Part shown: positions 51,201 to 62,760 of the stretch, piece after piece | Layout: each line of letters begins with the position of its first letter | How positions within the stretch are numbered: the first letter of the stretch is position 1 | Assembly (NCBI RefSeq): GCF_947623445.1 | Contig: NC_135242.1 | Location: forward strand, 25,420,001 to 25,484,000 | DNA from: Clavelina lepadiformis | Lineage: Eukaryota > Chordata > Ascidiacea > Aplousobranchia > Clavelinidae | Direction of reading: 5' to 3' | DNA: 64,000 nt | Notes under the pieces: generated by a model | Told to the model about the DNA's origin: nothing | Databases searched by the model: none | What the model saw: the letters and a program-made list of their open reading frames with translations, nothing else | Position numbers and translations under genes: made by a program

Positions 51201-54200
51201 GGCCTCCCCCCTGCCATGAACAAGTAAAAACGAACATTTGATGGTTTGTTCACAGAATGACGGACTGGAGGCTTCAACGTATTCTCTTTATTCAAGATTT
51301 TAACCAAAACAATTCATGAATTTTCAAAAATGTCTTCAAACCGGAAACAGCACAAAATAAAATATCACGATAAGATCAATTTTCACTGAAAACAATGTTT
51401 TGGGTAATTTTGTCACCATCAGCTGCTGACAATTCAATCCAGCAGAGCCTTCATTGATTCAGGTAAGCATCCCACAACCTCAAATTACTGAACAAATTTA
51501 AATCACAATCTATCAACAAACGATTTGTGATGACCTCACAATGAACATTGATGATGTCACTTCACGCTGAGAGCTCGTTTAAGGGTCCGGGGGCTCGGAG
51601 GAGGAGGAAAGTTCTCGGGACTCGGTTCATCGAGTCCGCTCTCTCCTCTTGTTGGACTCAACCTCACCGACGTTCCAAACGTGTTCCGGGACCCTCGATT
51701 GGTCGGGAGTTCCCCCGTTGAGAGATCCTTCGGAGATGCGCTTGTGGGCGACAACTCCGGACTCGATTTGTTCTCCAGCCCAGGAGCGGAGTTTTGTTGG
51801 TTTATTTTCCACGGAGTTGATTTTAAAAGCGGGACGCGCTCCTCTGCGACCACAACCTGTCTGGCTCCCACTAGTGGCTTTTCAGGAGTAGCAGCGCTCG
51901 AAGAGTCATTGAGATGGAGTTCTTCGGAGGCTTGCCTGGACGTGCCTGCTTGTTTATACTTCGCCTTCCTGATCAAAATTGGAGATTGTTCGTACCTGTA
52001 CAAGCACAAGACATCACATAATCGCTTCAATCAAAGTTTTATCTAAGAACGTGTAGAGACCTGTGCGGTGTTGCACGACGAAGCTCAGACAACGCTTTGG
52101 CGCTGCTCCAACGCTTCTCGTAGGAATCTTCAAAACCAAAGCTTTCCACCGATCCATGCTTTGAACTTGTTTTACCGACTTTTATGGAAGATGGTCGCCG
52201 TGACATCACTTCCCCTGCAGATATTAGAATGGTTTCAATCACATGAAAGATGGTTTGAAACGTCAAACTGACTGTGAAGAATATCACCCACCTCATATGA
52301 TCTCATCAAGTGATGACGTCGTCAAACTTTCTTGGTTTCTCAAAAAATATCCAATCTATGTATCTACAGCTGCTCATGCAGTGCTGCAGGTCTGATCAAA
52401 CAAAGCACGATGAGGTCAGATTATTCTGATGAGAACCCGTAACTGGTCAAAATTAAGTTCCACTAACTCCTCACTAACAACGTAGCTGCCATAAACCTTA
52501 TCAAAGATGTCTATGGTGCAGACACAACCACTGAGCTAATCTGTCTAACGTCGAACTGTGTGACTCTGTCGCAAGAATTTGGGGAAAGCAAACATAGCAA
52601 GTTGGCTCGATACTTTGTCAACTGTCAATGATTGAAAACCACAAGCAGCGATCATTTCAATGTCATAACATCTCCTACACTGGTTAATCATTGCCAGTAG
52701 CTTGTGTTAGAGGTCACTCACGGAAGGTTGTTCCACGCATGTACATCTCCCACCCTTACATGTTTGTATATGCTGTATCTTAGATAAATTCTGTCTACGG
52801 GGACATATTTAGGAAAACTCTTCATACAATATTATTTGCAAGCTCCATAAACTTATTGAAGACCACAACAAGGCAATATTTTGCCACCAATCTATACCAC
52901 AACATCATTTATAAACCATCCAAAGTTGTGGTATGGTGCACTATGACAACATAGTAAGATAAAGAAATCATAGAAACATTAAAATTGAGCCAAAGTCAAA
53001 CCTCAAGCATGCTGTGGAGAGATTTGTCATCGAGTAAACTTTGCAAGAATTCGAGGTCGTTCTCGGCGCCGTCTGAGAGAGCGTGGACTTCTTCTAAACT
53101 ATCCAGGACGTGGGCAACTGCACCTGCACACGGCATCGACATCTTATTCATGAAACTAACAATCAATGTGATTCAATGTGTGATACCTGATGATGTTGGG
53201 TCCTGCTCTTCGAACAATAGCATGTCATCACCCTCTAGTGGCGGATCGTTATAAAATGAAGCAAATTTAGCACTCGAGACGGCTGCAAGCACAGCACCCT
53301 GCACATCAAAATAATCAAGCCTAAAATTTCCATGATACTTTATGATTCAAATGATTTAACGACAATTCAACCCATTGTGATATTTCCGTTAAGATAAAGT
53401 TCGAGCTTGGGAGCACCTTCAACTTCCTTCTGGCGTTGAATTTCTTCAACTGCTCCACAGACTCATTTAGGTGGATCTTGGGAGCGTATCTCTCCCTCTC
53501 TTTGATCCAGGGATGGTTGAGGCATTCGAACACGGTGATCCTCTCATTCGGATCAATGGTCAACATCCTCTGGATGAGATCCTTGCACGACTCGCTGATG
53601 TGCTCCCACTGTCGCGGGTTCATCTAAACCATAGAAATGTCATCACCAAATATTCAAACAGTTTGGATGAGGCGGAATTTGGCTCACTTTGTACTTTCCC
53701 TGCGTGATTGACTCGTACAAACGCTCTCTCGTTCCGTAGAAGGGTAAACTGCCGCTGACAAGAATAAACATCATCACCCCACAGCCCCATATGTCCACTG
53801 GCATGCCGTACGGCTCCCCTTGGACAACTTCCGGGGCCATAAAGTGCGGAGTGCCAATATTCCCTGGGAAACAAGAGCTTGTTATAGAGACGCAAGCTTG
53901 AAATTGTCACAAAGCATTGTTGTCAGTGAACTCACAATCATAATCACAATTAACCAGAATTTCTCATCCGTGTGCTACTGCAAATATTTCATAACTTAAA
54001 AGGACCTATCAAGTTGACAGCGATTAACACAATTGGTCATGATCCCAACTGCTAAGATATCTATAGCCCACAGCTTTTAAGTAGTTTGTTTTTTTTTGTT
54101 TAGACCGACGCATCTAAATTGCGTTTCCCCATTGTGACATAAAGATCATAGATCGGTGCAACAGCAGAAACTTAGGCGGGCATGGAGCCAATACCCCATC

Positions 54201-55857
54201 AATTTCATTAAAAACTACTTTGCATAGTGACAGAACCTTATCCTAATGTGCACAAGTCAATGTTCAATAGATTTTTCTTATTTTAAATGCTTATCACTTA
54301 TTATGTAACAATAAGAATAATTGTGAATTAGTAAGGAGCACTCCACTTGAATATTATAATGCGTCGTGTGCCTTGATAGGAAAAAGTTTTAAAACCGCCA
54401 ATGTAGATAATAAAATTGCAAACCTCCACTAATGAAACCATTGCTTTCAATTTGGACGGCGAGTCCAAACCCACCCAACTTGACAGCAGCAGAATTCTCT
54501 TTGGAGGCGAGAAGCACGCAGTGTGGCTGGTGATGCAAAGTTTAAAGTTACTTCCATGACATTGAAACCATTCAAGTAAATCAAAGATTACCATCAGCAC
54601 TAGATAAATTGTAAAAGAGCCTTCCTTGGCCGAACAATATTGTGACTGAAACAAAATAAGAATAAATCGAAAAGCCAAGAAAGTTGAAATCATTTTATTT
54701 GCTGATGTGTCGAGTCGTCATGAAACTCAGGTCTTATTTCCTTGGCTGAAGTATTTGTTTTTGGAGCAGCCCGCACATCAAACAACACATAAACACTTCA
54801 TTATAATTATGAGCTTGTAAATGTGACCTTTGTACCTTCAGGCATGTTCAAATGACTGCGTGCGATAACAAACAAGTAACTATGATGCAATAATATCAGT
54901 GCTTAGGTCAGCCATTTTGTATGACCATAAAGTCTTACATTACTAAATCACTAAGGTGTATTCCCATATAAGCCAACCTTAATATCTCTGTGGACAACAT
55001 TGTGCTCGTGGCAGTACCTCAAAGCCTCCAAGATCTGTTTCATGTAATGACTGCAAATACAAGAACAACTTCTGCAAAACTCGGACAATTTTCAACGAGG
55101 AAATTCATAGCAGTGTTGCCATATAACTAAATAATAAAATTTGTAGATGATATCTTTACAAGATATTTTGCTCGGGTTCACCTGGTCACCGCCTCACTGT
55201 AGACAAATCCCATGTTGGCTCGCTTCACGATTTCAAAACACAAATCTGCGCCGTCCATGCTGGTGATAAAAAAATAGTGTTGTGGCATTGTGATGTAATA
55301 ATTATCAAACAAAACATAAAATATTTTCTATTTTTACAACTATTTCATGGACTTTGTTTCAAAATATCTACTAACGGTCACACAAAGCACTAATAGCATG
55401 AAGATTACCCACAATTCAAAGACCATGTAGAGGAGACCGTTTGAGCTGTAGACCTCGATGAGTTCAACGACGTGTGGATGCTTCAGCAGGTGACAGATGC
55501 TTGCTTCTCTCTTCAAATCTGCTCGGAGCGAGAAAAATCATGAATTTGTTGTCAAACTTCCATAGAAAAAACAACAAGTGCCACTCACCGTGGGTGCTTA
55601 GGCCTGGACTAGCCGTAAATTTGGCAACGTCAACAATTTTAACGGCAAACTGCTGACGGGATTCTTTGTGGATGCATCTCCGTACGATGCTGAATGGACC
55701 TCTGAGTATTTAAAGGAATGTAAAAATAAACAAAACTCAATTGAACCGAAGCATCACGAAGATATCAGCCTGGTTGACTTCACTTAACACCAACTCACTT
55801 GCCGATTGTTTCATATTGTTCATAGATATCTTCAAATAGTGATTCGTCTTCAGCCAT
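48286..55857 (-). CDS. CASK: CASK, calcium/calmodulin-dependent serine protein kinase scaffold (MAGUK)
   Basis: Membrane-associated scaffold at synapses and epithelial junctions. Twenty-three exons sum to 892 codons with every phase matching: 55857-55799, 55701-55589, 55518-55413, 55259-55182, 55050-54978, 54526-54424, 53863-53688, 53623-53417, 53298-53187, 53123-53002, 50927-50775, 50654-50460, 50398-50320, 50219-50134, 50066-49998, 49781-49585, 49526-49408, 49336-49256, 49196-49116, 49050-48848, 48779-48693, 48535-48419 and 48345-48286. Domains in order: CaMK-type kinase ([39 protein letters not shown]); two L27 motifs ([26 protein letters not shown]); PDZ ([20 protein letters not shown]); SH3 ([10 protein letters not shown]...DDHNWWQA); 4.1-binding hook ([16 protein letters not shown]); guanylate-kinase domain ([16 protein letters not shown]) ending [12 protein letters not shown] stands in place of DFG, as in other CASK proteins. 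A 2-kb intron in the middle holds extra exons, described separately. Confidence 0.97.
50994..51138 (-). CDS. Extra exon in the central CASK intron, phase 2 to phase 0
   Basis: Flanked by ctttcag and CTG|gtgagg. The frame reads [15 protein letters not shown]...[18 protein letters not shown] and stays open throughout. It ends in phase 0, so it can join the second L27 exon at 50927, but its 5' phase fits the exon ending at 52061, not the canonical first-L27 exon. I do not recognise the sequence; it looks helical. Confidence 0.5.
51557..51995 (-). CDS. Terminal exon inside the CASK intron with its own stop
   Basis: Acceptor ttgtacag at 51998-51996, then a 146-codon frame ([17 protein letters not shown]...) rich in Ser and Pro, ending [16 protein letters not shown] and a stop. 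A minus-strand AATAAA lies at 51292-51287, which fits a real 3' end. Its entry phase (2) matches the exon at 52214-52061. It could be the end of a short CASK isoform that keeps the kinase domain but loses PDZ, SH3 and GUK, or the end of a gene nested in the intron. No family recognised. Confidence 0.5.
52061..52214 (-). CDS. Cassette exon inside the CASK intron, phase 1 to phase 2
   Basis: Acceptor atatctgcag and donor CACAG|gtctct. The frame reads [20 protein letters not shown]...[21 protein letters not shown]. Its entry phase (1) equals the exit phase of the CASK exon ending at 53187, and its exit phase (2) fits both 51995 and 51138 exons. The gtctct donor is weak. No domain recognised. Confidence 0.45.
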
Positions 55858-58800
55858 TTTTAAACTTTTATTTGCATTACAGGCCACAGCAATTTTAAAA
55901 AGAATTAATTCAATCAGCTATTTATGTTGAAAATAACCTAAAAATTTTCAAACAAATCAGAACAATGCCACAGATTAGATCATCAACAATCTATCAGCAT
56001 AAAGTATAATGAACAAGTTTAACATATATCTTAGTTTAATCTAAAAAGATTAAATGGAGCGCCTGCAATAATCAAAATACAATGAGCTTAAACTATTAAG
56101 TTCCTTAGAAACAAGACCACAACCAGGTCAAGCAATGCTGTAGATGGATAACAAGTGCAGTTACAAATTATATAGGGCACTGAACTTTTGGCTGAACCTT
56201 TCATTGGAATTGACCAGATAAACACGAATTCAGTTTCAGCTGAATTGAATTCTAGATTTGGTTCAAACCAAAAGTTTAATTTAAAAAACTCTTTGGAATA
56301 TTTTTCATTCCAACATCCAATGAACTTGGAGCTCTACTACCTACATAAATTTAGGCCTAATACACTGCTCAAGCTGTTGAGTACGATACTTAGCCTAGGA
56401 AACTGCCCCGGTGTGAACCAAGGGAAGGAACCCAGCAGTTTACATCATGCTTTGTTCTAAAGGCAAGATTCAATTTTCTTATGGAGTTAAAATAAAATCC
56501 CTTCAATAAAACAAAAAGATATTCCAATGCGCTGCGTCACTTTTCATGAGCGTACTTTTGCTTGCATCTACAATATTTCTTGTCAAAATGGGTTTTCCTG
56601 AAACAATTCTCACCAACACAGCGCCCAATAATTAGCAATAACTCAGGACATCAAATTAACACATTCTAGGAGGCTATTTGAGTTTTAACTTCCAAAATTA
56701 CATTTCCCATAAAAACAACGTAACTTAATTTGTTTCCAGAAAATATAGGGAAAACAAAAACCTTCATCACGTCATTTTGCCAAGAAAACTTTGGTATATA
56801 TATACAAAGACTAATTTATGCACAACATAAGTTTAAAGGATACTGATATTGACATTAATCAACAACACAGCACGTATTGCAGATATACAACAAACAGACT
56901 TACAAAGGAAAAAGTGCAAAGTTGTATATTCGCAGAATAAATCCAAGTGAGGCATAGACCTATGACATGTTGATAAAATTTTCTAATTTGTTAAAATTTT
57001 CTTGAGTTGTTCAAATTTTGAGAAATGCTTTTCAGATTCAAAGTTTGAGACTTGATTAAAGATTTAAGTTGATTGGAGACATGATTTAACTCTGACTCCA
57101 GAACTCCTGAAAAACTAAATAAACTTTTACACTGCAGCCCGCCATATTGGTGCTCGATCTAACCTTCGTTTATCTTTAACATTCTGACAATGAAGAGTTC
57201 CAAATGTTTTAACATTTTTGCTAAAATTAAAAAACGCTCAAAAGTAAAATTACAAATGTTTTTAACTTGTGAGGATAAGAAGATATTATACCATTTTGTT
57301 TACGGAAATCGCCTTCATGAAACGTGATATAAAAATGCTGACGAGCTTCTGGTTTTGCAAATCTGCTCAAAGAAGCTAAAGCATTGTGTGTCAAATGACA
57401 TCCTGTTTCCTGATTATTGTGCGTGCATTATGAGTTATTCATTCATTCTTGCTATTACGATCAACGCCGCAACATGTACGTCTTTATGCTGTTGCTGTAC
57501 CAATGTTTTATCTAAATGTATTCGTTTAAAGAAGCTTCAATATAAACAGTATATACAGTTATCATGCTTGTGTAACAATTGTGAATTCAATTTGAAGAAG
57601 TACAGTGTCAAGTTAGACAACTTTGTTGTCACCTTCACAAGACAATAATTCGTTAAGGTGAACAATCAAGTCTGTGGGTGAGAAAAGCAAACAACGACCT
57701 TATGAGACTCATACATCATCACCCGCAATAAACAATTTGACAACCTAACATTGTAGTGAAGTGGATCAACCTTACAGGTTAAGGTACCATATATCCATTA
57801 CAAACTTATTGTCAAGAAATTTTATATTTTCATCTGGCCTAGTTTTTTATAACACTTTAAAATGATTGAACGCAACTTTTCCAAATTTGTGTAAAATGTT
57901 GCCAAACTTGTGCTATCACAAACTTTATCTTCCGATTGAAGAAATTCTTCAAATGATATGCCTACATCGTAATAGGCTATAGGCTAGGCTAAGCCTATAG
58001 AGGCTATAGCTTCGTTTACGGCTGAGAAACAAAATGGTCAATAACGAGGCCTAACAAATGGTCTATTTCAAATTTCAATACGGCGGGCAGCAGTGCAAAA
58101 AAGATCCATTCATTGCAAATTTCACTTTCGTTTCACTGCCACCCTCACAATTTCTCTTATAAATTTTACATACGAGCGACGTTTGGCCTGGAAAGTTAGA
58201 CAGCAGCCTTCGGAAACATTATGATTTCTATGTGAAGCTTCATGAATGGGATAAATGTTTATTGCTGGGCCCGGCCCTGGTGAAATCGGAATCTGGTTCA
58301 ATGTTTTCTTAACGACTAACATGCGTGTTTTCACACTTTAGAAACTTATCTGAACTTATGAGCCGGGGTCATTGCTGTTCGATTTTGTTGTGGGTTGTTT
58401 TAAATTTGGGTAATTACTGTGAAAAATACATGATAGACGGCGATATTTCCTACATCTCTGTGCGAAGCAAACGGCATGACTTGATTTGTCTTGCATTATA
58501 TTTTAGCATGACTTGACTTGACTTGACTCGAGCAAATTGGTAATTTGACTCAACTTGACTTAAGTCAACTTCCCACATGACTTGACTTGACTCGAGTCTA
58601 AACAAAATGACGTGGTTACAACAATGATAAGTGATACAGTCTACAGTAATATGCTAAGATAACCCAGGGCAGAATAATCAAACTTACCAAAGTCCACAGG
58701 CACACGTTTACTGCTGAGTCAAATAATTTATCAAAGTTTATCAGACGATGAATTTATTACGTCACAAAAGGGGTTAAACATTTGGCAGAAGGTCACTACT

Positions 58801-59730
58801 GTATTTGGCACCACACAGGTGTCGTGCCAAATTTGTTCCTGCTACCAGATTTGTTCCGGGCATCGTGATGTAAAAATGTCGCAATAATCAGCGCAAGTTT
58901 TTCGACCAAAAACCTTGTATTCCCGATGAGTTTGAATTTATTGTTTTCTTGTTTGTAAGTTAAGTTGGTAACCTTGTAAGTTTCCCTAAACCCGAGGTTA
59001 ATCCGCGGTAGATACCTCGGTATATAGGTTTAGCAAACTTGCAAATACAGCCTAACAAAGCTGTGCCTACTAATTTCACATATTGCATACAAGTATACTA
59101 TGTTTTCAAAAACATTCTAGTATAAGTGCCAGGTCAGGTGACAAGTGTCACAAAGTCGACATTGTTGAGGTTGTGATGATAAGGAGAGATTAAAATATAC
59201 ATAAGGAATACTGTATAGAGTTATGTTCACGGAAATCGGCTTTACGAAACGTGAGATGAATATCTTGCCGACAATTTCCTGAGGAATTTCAATTTGTTGA
59301 GGTGACCGAGGACTTTTCTGTAATATCTGTAATAAGTTATAGAAACTTATAGAAGAATTTTTAATTTCGTTGTAGGCCAATTTCCGCTGTCGATTGACTC
59401 CATCGCGTTCTTGTGATGACCTTCATCAGTTAAACCGCATTATGCCGGTCTGATAACTTTAATCTCACTTGAACCGTTAACTTTGTCAGGAAAGAGCATC
59501 GCTAAGGTTACAGTTTCTGTCTTTCAAAATATTCTAGAAAAGAATTCGAGATAATCTAAGTTATCTTATAATAATCAAATATTATGAATAGTAGGTCTAA
59601 ATCTTCAAAGACCGGTCATGATGACTCATTATCACATAGGCTATGTGACGTCACACTTGATCGCTTACGTTGTTTGTGAGCTCGAGGAAAGTGAGAAAAT
59701 GCTGTTACATGTTTCACACATCATATCATA
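55858..59730. other. Intergenic upstream of CASK
   Basis: AT-rich, almost free of the TGACGTCA palindrome. It contains a palindromic TATAGGCTAGGCTAAGCCTA (57979-57998), a TTGAC-rich repeat tract and two related 44-47-bp segments (57302 and 59229). No gene recognised; the 97-codon frame at 57355 is Cys-rich but unsupported. Confidence 0.55.
58508..58599. repeat. Degenerate (TTGAC)n tract
   Basis: Imperfect tandem pentamers CTTGA/TTGAC on the plus strand, including two ACTTGACTTGACTCGAG blocks about 70 bp apart. Confidence 0.8.
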
Positions 59731-61395
59731 GGGGAGACCGGGGCTAGTTGGAAAACGGGGTTAGTTGAAAAATCGATGCTTTAGTATTCCCCGAACATCT
59801 TTGTAAATCTTTACTGCCTTTTAGTGATTGACAACGATGTTATCTATTTGCCATGTTAATTTTATTGGTCTAAGAGCAGAAGCAAAAAAGTGGCACACGT
59901 TTTTCTGTTTTTTATACTTTGAACTAAAAATCGAGATTGTTGGTAAATTTCGTGTAACATAGTGCTCTAGAGAGACTATTGAAAGTTCATTAGTCTATAT
60001 TGACCGTAGGTGCCATGGTACCAGAAAAGGCAGAGGCAATTAAATTACCTGGTTTAGTGGCTACATAAAAAGTAATTTTTCTCTCTCATGTGCATAAGGG
60101 GTTAGTTGGAAAAATTTGAATGAGGTTAGTTGGAAAGTAAGACAATGCCAAAGAGCATGGCATTGTCTTACTCTCATTTCCACCCCACTGCTCTCATAAG
60201 CTGCAGCCGCTAGAATAAGGCTGTTTATGGGCCTTTCAAGCGTTATTACAACAGCGCTTGTGACTGCTGGATGAAAGAAAATCGAGGAACAACAATGACT
60301 ATTTATGACATCCCTGATATAGTAGGGAGAAGTTTCCCCAGAGCATTCACACCAGTAAACATACAATCAGGGTTCAAGGTTGCTGGGATCTATCCATTCG
60401 ACAGTGACATTTTTACTGATGCAGAATTTCTGCCTTCTGATGTGACTGACAGGCCTATCCCGATGGATGTTGCTGACAGTGCCAGCACACAACCAACAGA
60501 CCAGCAAACAACCAGCCAACAACACCAAATATCAGGTAGGTCTTCATCATCAACAATTGATTGTCTTATGAATGTCACAGCTGAAGGCATAAGGCCATTT
60601 ACAATAGCTGCTCCCAGAAAGGAAATCCAACATAAATCGTGGAAGAACCAGAATTTTAACTGATACCCCGAAAAACAGGAACTTATGGCACAGGTTGAAA
60701 AAAAGAAAAAGACAAGTAAGAAAATTTGTAAATGCTTGATAAATGCTTCAAAGTCTGACTCTGACGAAGCACCGCCGCCACTCTTATCAGACGAAGAGGA
60801 CTGCTCAGACGGGAGTACAACAGACGATGAAGAAATGACAGAGGTTAATCAACCAAATGACATTAAAGAAGGTGAATTTGCACTGGTCAATTTTCTGCAA
60901 GAAAAAGTGTGCAGTACTACGTTGGCAAGTAAGTGATGTTTTTGAAGATGGGGACGTAACCTTCAAATTTTTGAAGCGCTCCAATCACTTTAAATTAGCG
61001 AATGAGCGCCCCTGGTTTATTTTTCCTATGGACACTGACGAATCGGAATTCACTCAAAATTTAAAAGACATTGTGTTCAAATTTCATGTTCCTTTCAACA
61101 GAAGAGGAACGAAACGCTGTCAGCAGAACTTTATCTTCCCTGTTGACTTGTCGGGCTACAATCCACAATAGATTGATTGACATTCAAAGAACAGACACTT
61201 TTGAATACTGTATATAACAAATCGATGTATTTTCCAACTAACTCCGTGTGGTTTTCCAACAAACCCCGGCGTCGGGGTTAGTTGGAACACGTGACGAAGA
61301 TCGAAGTTCGATCGATCGATCGATTTCGAAGATCATTCTGAATTTTGGTGGTTTAAATTTTCCTAAAATTTTTTCCAACTAACCCCGGTCTCCCC
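59731..61395 (+). mobile_element. Internally deleted pogo/Tigger-like DNA transposon
   Basis: 1665-bp element bounded by TA dinucleotides (59729-59730 and 61396-61397). Its inverted ends share GGGGAGACCGGGG and TAGTTGGAAAA with complement. Inner copies of GGTTAGTTGGAAA lie near both ends. The interior keeps only C-terminal transposase sequence: frame 60271-60663 has MTIYDIPDIVGRSFPRAF and NIQSGFKVAGIYPFDSDIF, typical of the C-terminal part of pogo-type DDE transposases. Frames 60685-60936 and 60857-61171 continue (FALVNFLQEK; DVFEDGDVTFKFLKRSNHF) to PVDLSGYNPQ. The CENP-B-like DNA-binding half and the DDE core are missing, and the frames are interrupted, so it cannot act alone. Confidence 0.85.
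60136..60172. repeat. 14-bp-stem hairpin inside the pogo-like element
   Basis: AGTAAGACAATGCC at 60136-60149 and its exact complement at 60159-60172, with a 9-nt loop, right after a subterminal GGTTAGTTGGAAA copy and just before the surviving transposase frame. Confidence 0.85.
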
Positions 61396-61574
61396 TATAT
61401 ATTTAAGCACAGAGATGACTATTCCAACCACACAAAATCATGTAAAAAGATCCCACGCACAACATAAGAGCGTACAGCTATCACAGCGTAATTGTTGCGT
61501 AACAAACACATCCACAAGTGAATATTTTTGAAAAAGGTCATGGGATGCGCAAATCTGCTATAAATAGCGATGCT

Positions 61575-62760
61575 GTTCGGCAGCCCGTCTGGCATAAGGG
61601 GTGGTCCAGTGTCTCCTCACCTTTATCTTCTCAAGTTCCTCCATCAGATCCTGGCGGTGGTCTTCTATGAAGTCGAGGACCGCTTGTTGGAAGCGGTCAG
61701 GATAATGCCCGAGGTAGACTTGGGGAGGAAATATCGCGGTTTAAATCGAAAACTTTGTTCTCCTCAACATCTGATCACCAACCTCGTCGCTGAGAAAGCG
61801 GAAAGAGCGAATGTTGTCGCGATGACCTCCGATGCGGTCATAGAGCTTGGAAACGATTGGAGAATTCTGTCTTTGGTTGCCTAGAAATTGTCAGATTGTG
61901 GTTAGAATGTCGCTGACGTCATAAAAGTGCGGGCAATTTCCCCTGCCCTTCGCATGAGGGGGGAACCTCATCGACGACGGACAGTTCGGAGCGAATAGAA
62001 CTGACCGAATTTGATCGCTGTGTAGCGGGCTGAGATGATGAACATCAGCGTCAGGCAAATTTCGACCTGAAGTTGAATGCATCAATCTCTGACTCGATAT
62101 TTATCGGTATTTATCGGTATTCATCTCGACTTATCAATTGATCAATGGCGGTCAGATTCTCGGGGACGCAGCGCGGATTCTCGTCCTGCCAAGCGAGCCC
62201 GTTCCTGACGACGTCCTCAACCCAGCTATCCAGCTCATAGTCGTCGCAGATATCCTGCAAGAGCATTTTAAGGACCTCTCTAAACGTATGATCTCGTATC
62301 TCTCACCTGATCCGACTTGTAGTAATAACGATTTCTTCGAAGGTAAAAGTCGTGTAATGTCGACAGGGCGGTAGCAGCTGCAGACATAATAGAGAGATTA
62401 TGAAAATTATGATTACAAAGACACAGAGAACGTAGAAAAGTGGAGAATTTCATCTACAAATCGATATCGCTCCATTTGCCTGGCTTCCAGGGTTGATAAG
62501 ATCCGTTCTAGCCTCCACGTTGATTGTACTCACTGTACGCAACTGTGACCTTAGTAGCTTGTAAATTGGATGAGAGCAAGGCAGGCAGTGGAATAAAGCA
62601 ACAGCAAAAGGTTCCACGATGTTATGGATCAAGAGGAAGAAGAAGAGGAGGAAGTGACAAATCCACTAACCAGAGACCGTTTATTTGTTTGGTTGGGAGC
62701 AAAGCGGGCCAAGAGCAACCAACCTCGTGCATCTTAGCAAGCAGCGAGTCCTCCTCCTCC
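61575..62760 (-). pseudogene. Lipoxygenase gene, apparently decayed
   Basis: Minus-strand pieces match the C-terminal half of animal lipoxygenases in the right order. They are: LNDKEEEDSLLAKMHE (to 62724); HNIVEPFAVALFHCLP, HPIYKLLRSQLRTV and DLINPG (62632-62450); LHDFY...YYYKSDQ (62377-62307); DYELDSWVEDVV and ENLTAIDQL (from 62254); VEICLTLMFIISARYTAIKF then, in another frame, FAPNCPSSMRFPPHAKG (62066 down); RILQSFPSSMTASEVIATTF (61880-61779); VYLGHYPDRFQQAVLDFIED (61718 down); and LPNSIAI at the end. Defects: the reading frame changes inside two exons; the donor after IDQL reads ATAAGT instead of GTAAGT; the second iron-ligand histidine of the H-x4-H motif is replaced inside a low-complexity Phe/Leu run; and the normally terminal Ile is not followed by a stop. 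Intact lipoxygenases oxidise polyunsaturated fatty acids. Assembly errors could mimic some of this. Confidence 0.75.

Noticed and set aside
57355-57648. 97-codon Cys-rich open frame
   Set aside because: AT-rich codons, no domain, no supporting exon.
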